A stretch of 22,647 bases of DNA from Dyella_B sp035508675 (GTDB lineage: Bacteria; Pseudomonadota; Gammaproteobacteria; Xanthomonadales; Rhodanobacteraceae): assembly GCF_035508675.1 (NCBI RefSeq), contig NZ_DATJMN010000259.1, forward strand, positions 1 to 22,647, read 5' to 3'. Below are positions 22,190 to 22,647 of the stretch, in pieces. Positions within the stretch are counted from its first letter, which is position 1; the number at the start of each line of letters is the position of its first letter. A program made the translations under genes and the position numbers. Under the pieces are notes generated by a model. That model was not told the origin of the DNA. It made no database searches and saw only the letters and a program-made list of their open reading frames with translations.

Positions 22190-22233
22190 CGTGAAATTTC
22201 CATCACATTTCATTTCACGGGACTGATTATCCT
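22190..22233 (+). promoter_or_regulatory. Promoter and conserved inverted repeat of the third csp gene
   Basis: GTGAAAT (22191-22197) and ATTTCAC (22212-22218), a perfect 7-bp inverted repeat, flank a TTCCATCACATTTC core. TATCCT (22228-22233) is the likely -10, exactly 28 bases from the CCATCAC start, as in the second gene. The repeat covers the -35 position. Confidence 0.58.
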
Positions 22234-22295
22234 GTGATCACTGTGGTTGCTTGGTAAGGCGCGTTCGCAAGGCGGCGATTCATCCGCGTGGGGTT

Positions 22296-22366
22296 GCACC
22301 CGAACTGAAGCATTCCCAGTAAGCCGCCGGCTCGGGTGGGCCGGCTGGTCTTTGATCGATAAAGAC
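22296..22366 (+). promoter_or_regulatory. Structured leader of the third csp gene
   Basis: Hairpin 1 is GCCGGC (22326-22331) with GCCGGC (22340-22345), loop TCGGGTGG. Hairpin 2 is GTCTTT (22348-22353) with AAAGAC (22361-22366), loop GATCGAT, ending about 10 bases before the GGAG ribosome site. CACCCGA (22297-22303) is the exact complement of loop bases TCGGGTG (22332-22338) and could form a pseudoknot or an alternative fold. Confidence 0.58.
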
Positions 22367-22387
22367 GTGCTCGAAACGGAGTGATTT

Positions 22388-22600
22388 ATGTCGGATCAAC
22401 GTGAAACTGGCAAAGTGAAATGGTTCAACGACGCCAAGGGCTTTGGCTTCATCAGCCGTGATAGTGGCCCAGACGTTTTCGTGCATTTCCGTGCCATCAA
22501 GGGTGACGGCTTCAAAAGCCTCAAGGAAGGCGAAAAGGTCGAGTTCAAGGTGGTGCAGGGGCAAAAGGGATTGCAGGCGGATGAAGTGAGCAAGGCGTGA
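22388..22600 (+). CDS. Cold-shock protein, third of three
   Basis: A 70-residue CspA-family RNA chaperone. KVKWFNDAKGFGFISRDSGPDVFVHFRAI holds intact RNP1 and RNP2 motifs, and the C-terminal half (VVQGQKGLQADEV) is nearly identical to the first copy, so these two are recent duplicates or under the same constraint. GGAG stands about 7 bases before the ATG. It has a long structured leader shared with the second gene, and its own terminator at the window edge. A temperature- or growth-phase-dependent translation switch is likely by analogy with E. coli cspA, but not shown by the sequence alone. Confidence 0.96.
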   Translation: MSDQRETGKVKWFNDAKGFGFISRDSGPDVFVHFRAIKGDGFKSLKEGEKVEFKVVQGQKGLQADEVSKA

Positions 22601-22621
22601 GTCCTTAGAAGCAATGGCTTG

Positions 22622-22647
22622 AAAGGCCGGCCCTGGGCCGGCCTTTT
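22622..22647 (+). terminator. Terminator of the third csp gene (at the window edge)
   Basis: AAAGGCCGGCC (22622-22632) and GGCCGGCCTTT (22636-22646) pair around a 3-base loop; the T-run is cut by the end of the window. Confidence 0.88.

Overview
The window looks like a chromosomal housekeeping segment from a GC-rich gammaproteobacterium. My best guess is Xanthomonadales/Lysobacterales, family Rhodanobacteraceae (Dyella or Rhodanobacter type). This rests on protein character and gene content recalled from memory, not on a search. I see no phage, insertion sequence, CRISPR array, tRNA or rRNA.

Layout. 1-4140: the 3' end of a DUF1345 membrane protein, then yajQ (-) diverging from a BaiN/HI0933-type flavoprotein (+), a beta-hydroxyacid dehydrogenase (+) and a PhzF-family protein (-). 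4244-6426: a rhomboid protease, a Gly/Tyr/His-rich lipoprotein and a zinc-aminopeptidase-like lipoprotein whose start codon lies inside the preceding gene's terminator hairpin. 6413-8075: a DUF72 protein and a periplasmic cytochrome c with an extra N-terminal domain, both (-). 8076-8451: a gene-free stretch with four successive hairpins, the last a strong intrinsic terminator, ahead of a separate pncB promoter; I read it as a candidate small RNA. 8452-9651: pncB. 9733-12333: metNIQ methionine importer operon (-), divergent from a glutathione peroxidase (12399-12875) across a 23-bp palindrome. 12921-15842: MATE exporter followed by dacB (PBP4), both (-). 15968-17690: slyD and an FAD monooxygenase. 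17724-19334: outer-membrane phospholipase A and a small exported protein with decayed EF-hand-like loops, both (-). 19488-21137: a YcaQ/AlkX-type DNA glycosylase homologue and a Cx9C lipoprotein. 21412-22647: three tandem cold-shock protein genes, each with its own long leader and terminator.

The clearest functional units are the MetNIQ importer, NAD salvage by PncB, and the three csp genes. The strongest non-coding signal is in the csp array. The second and third genes share a 29-bp upstream block containing an inverted repeat, identically spaced to a -10 box. Their leaders also share two consecutive hairpins, with a conserved loop but different stem sequences. A dispersed palindromic repeat (GTAGGCTGG...CCCAGC) occurs three times, each at a gene 3' end.
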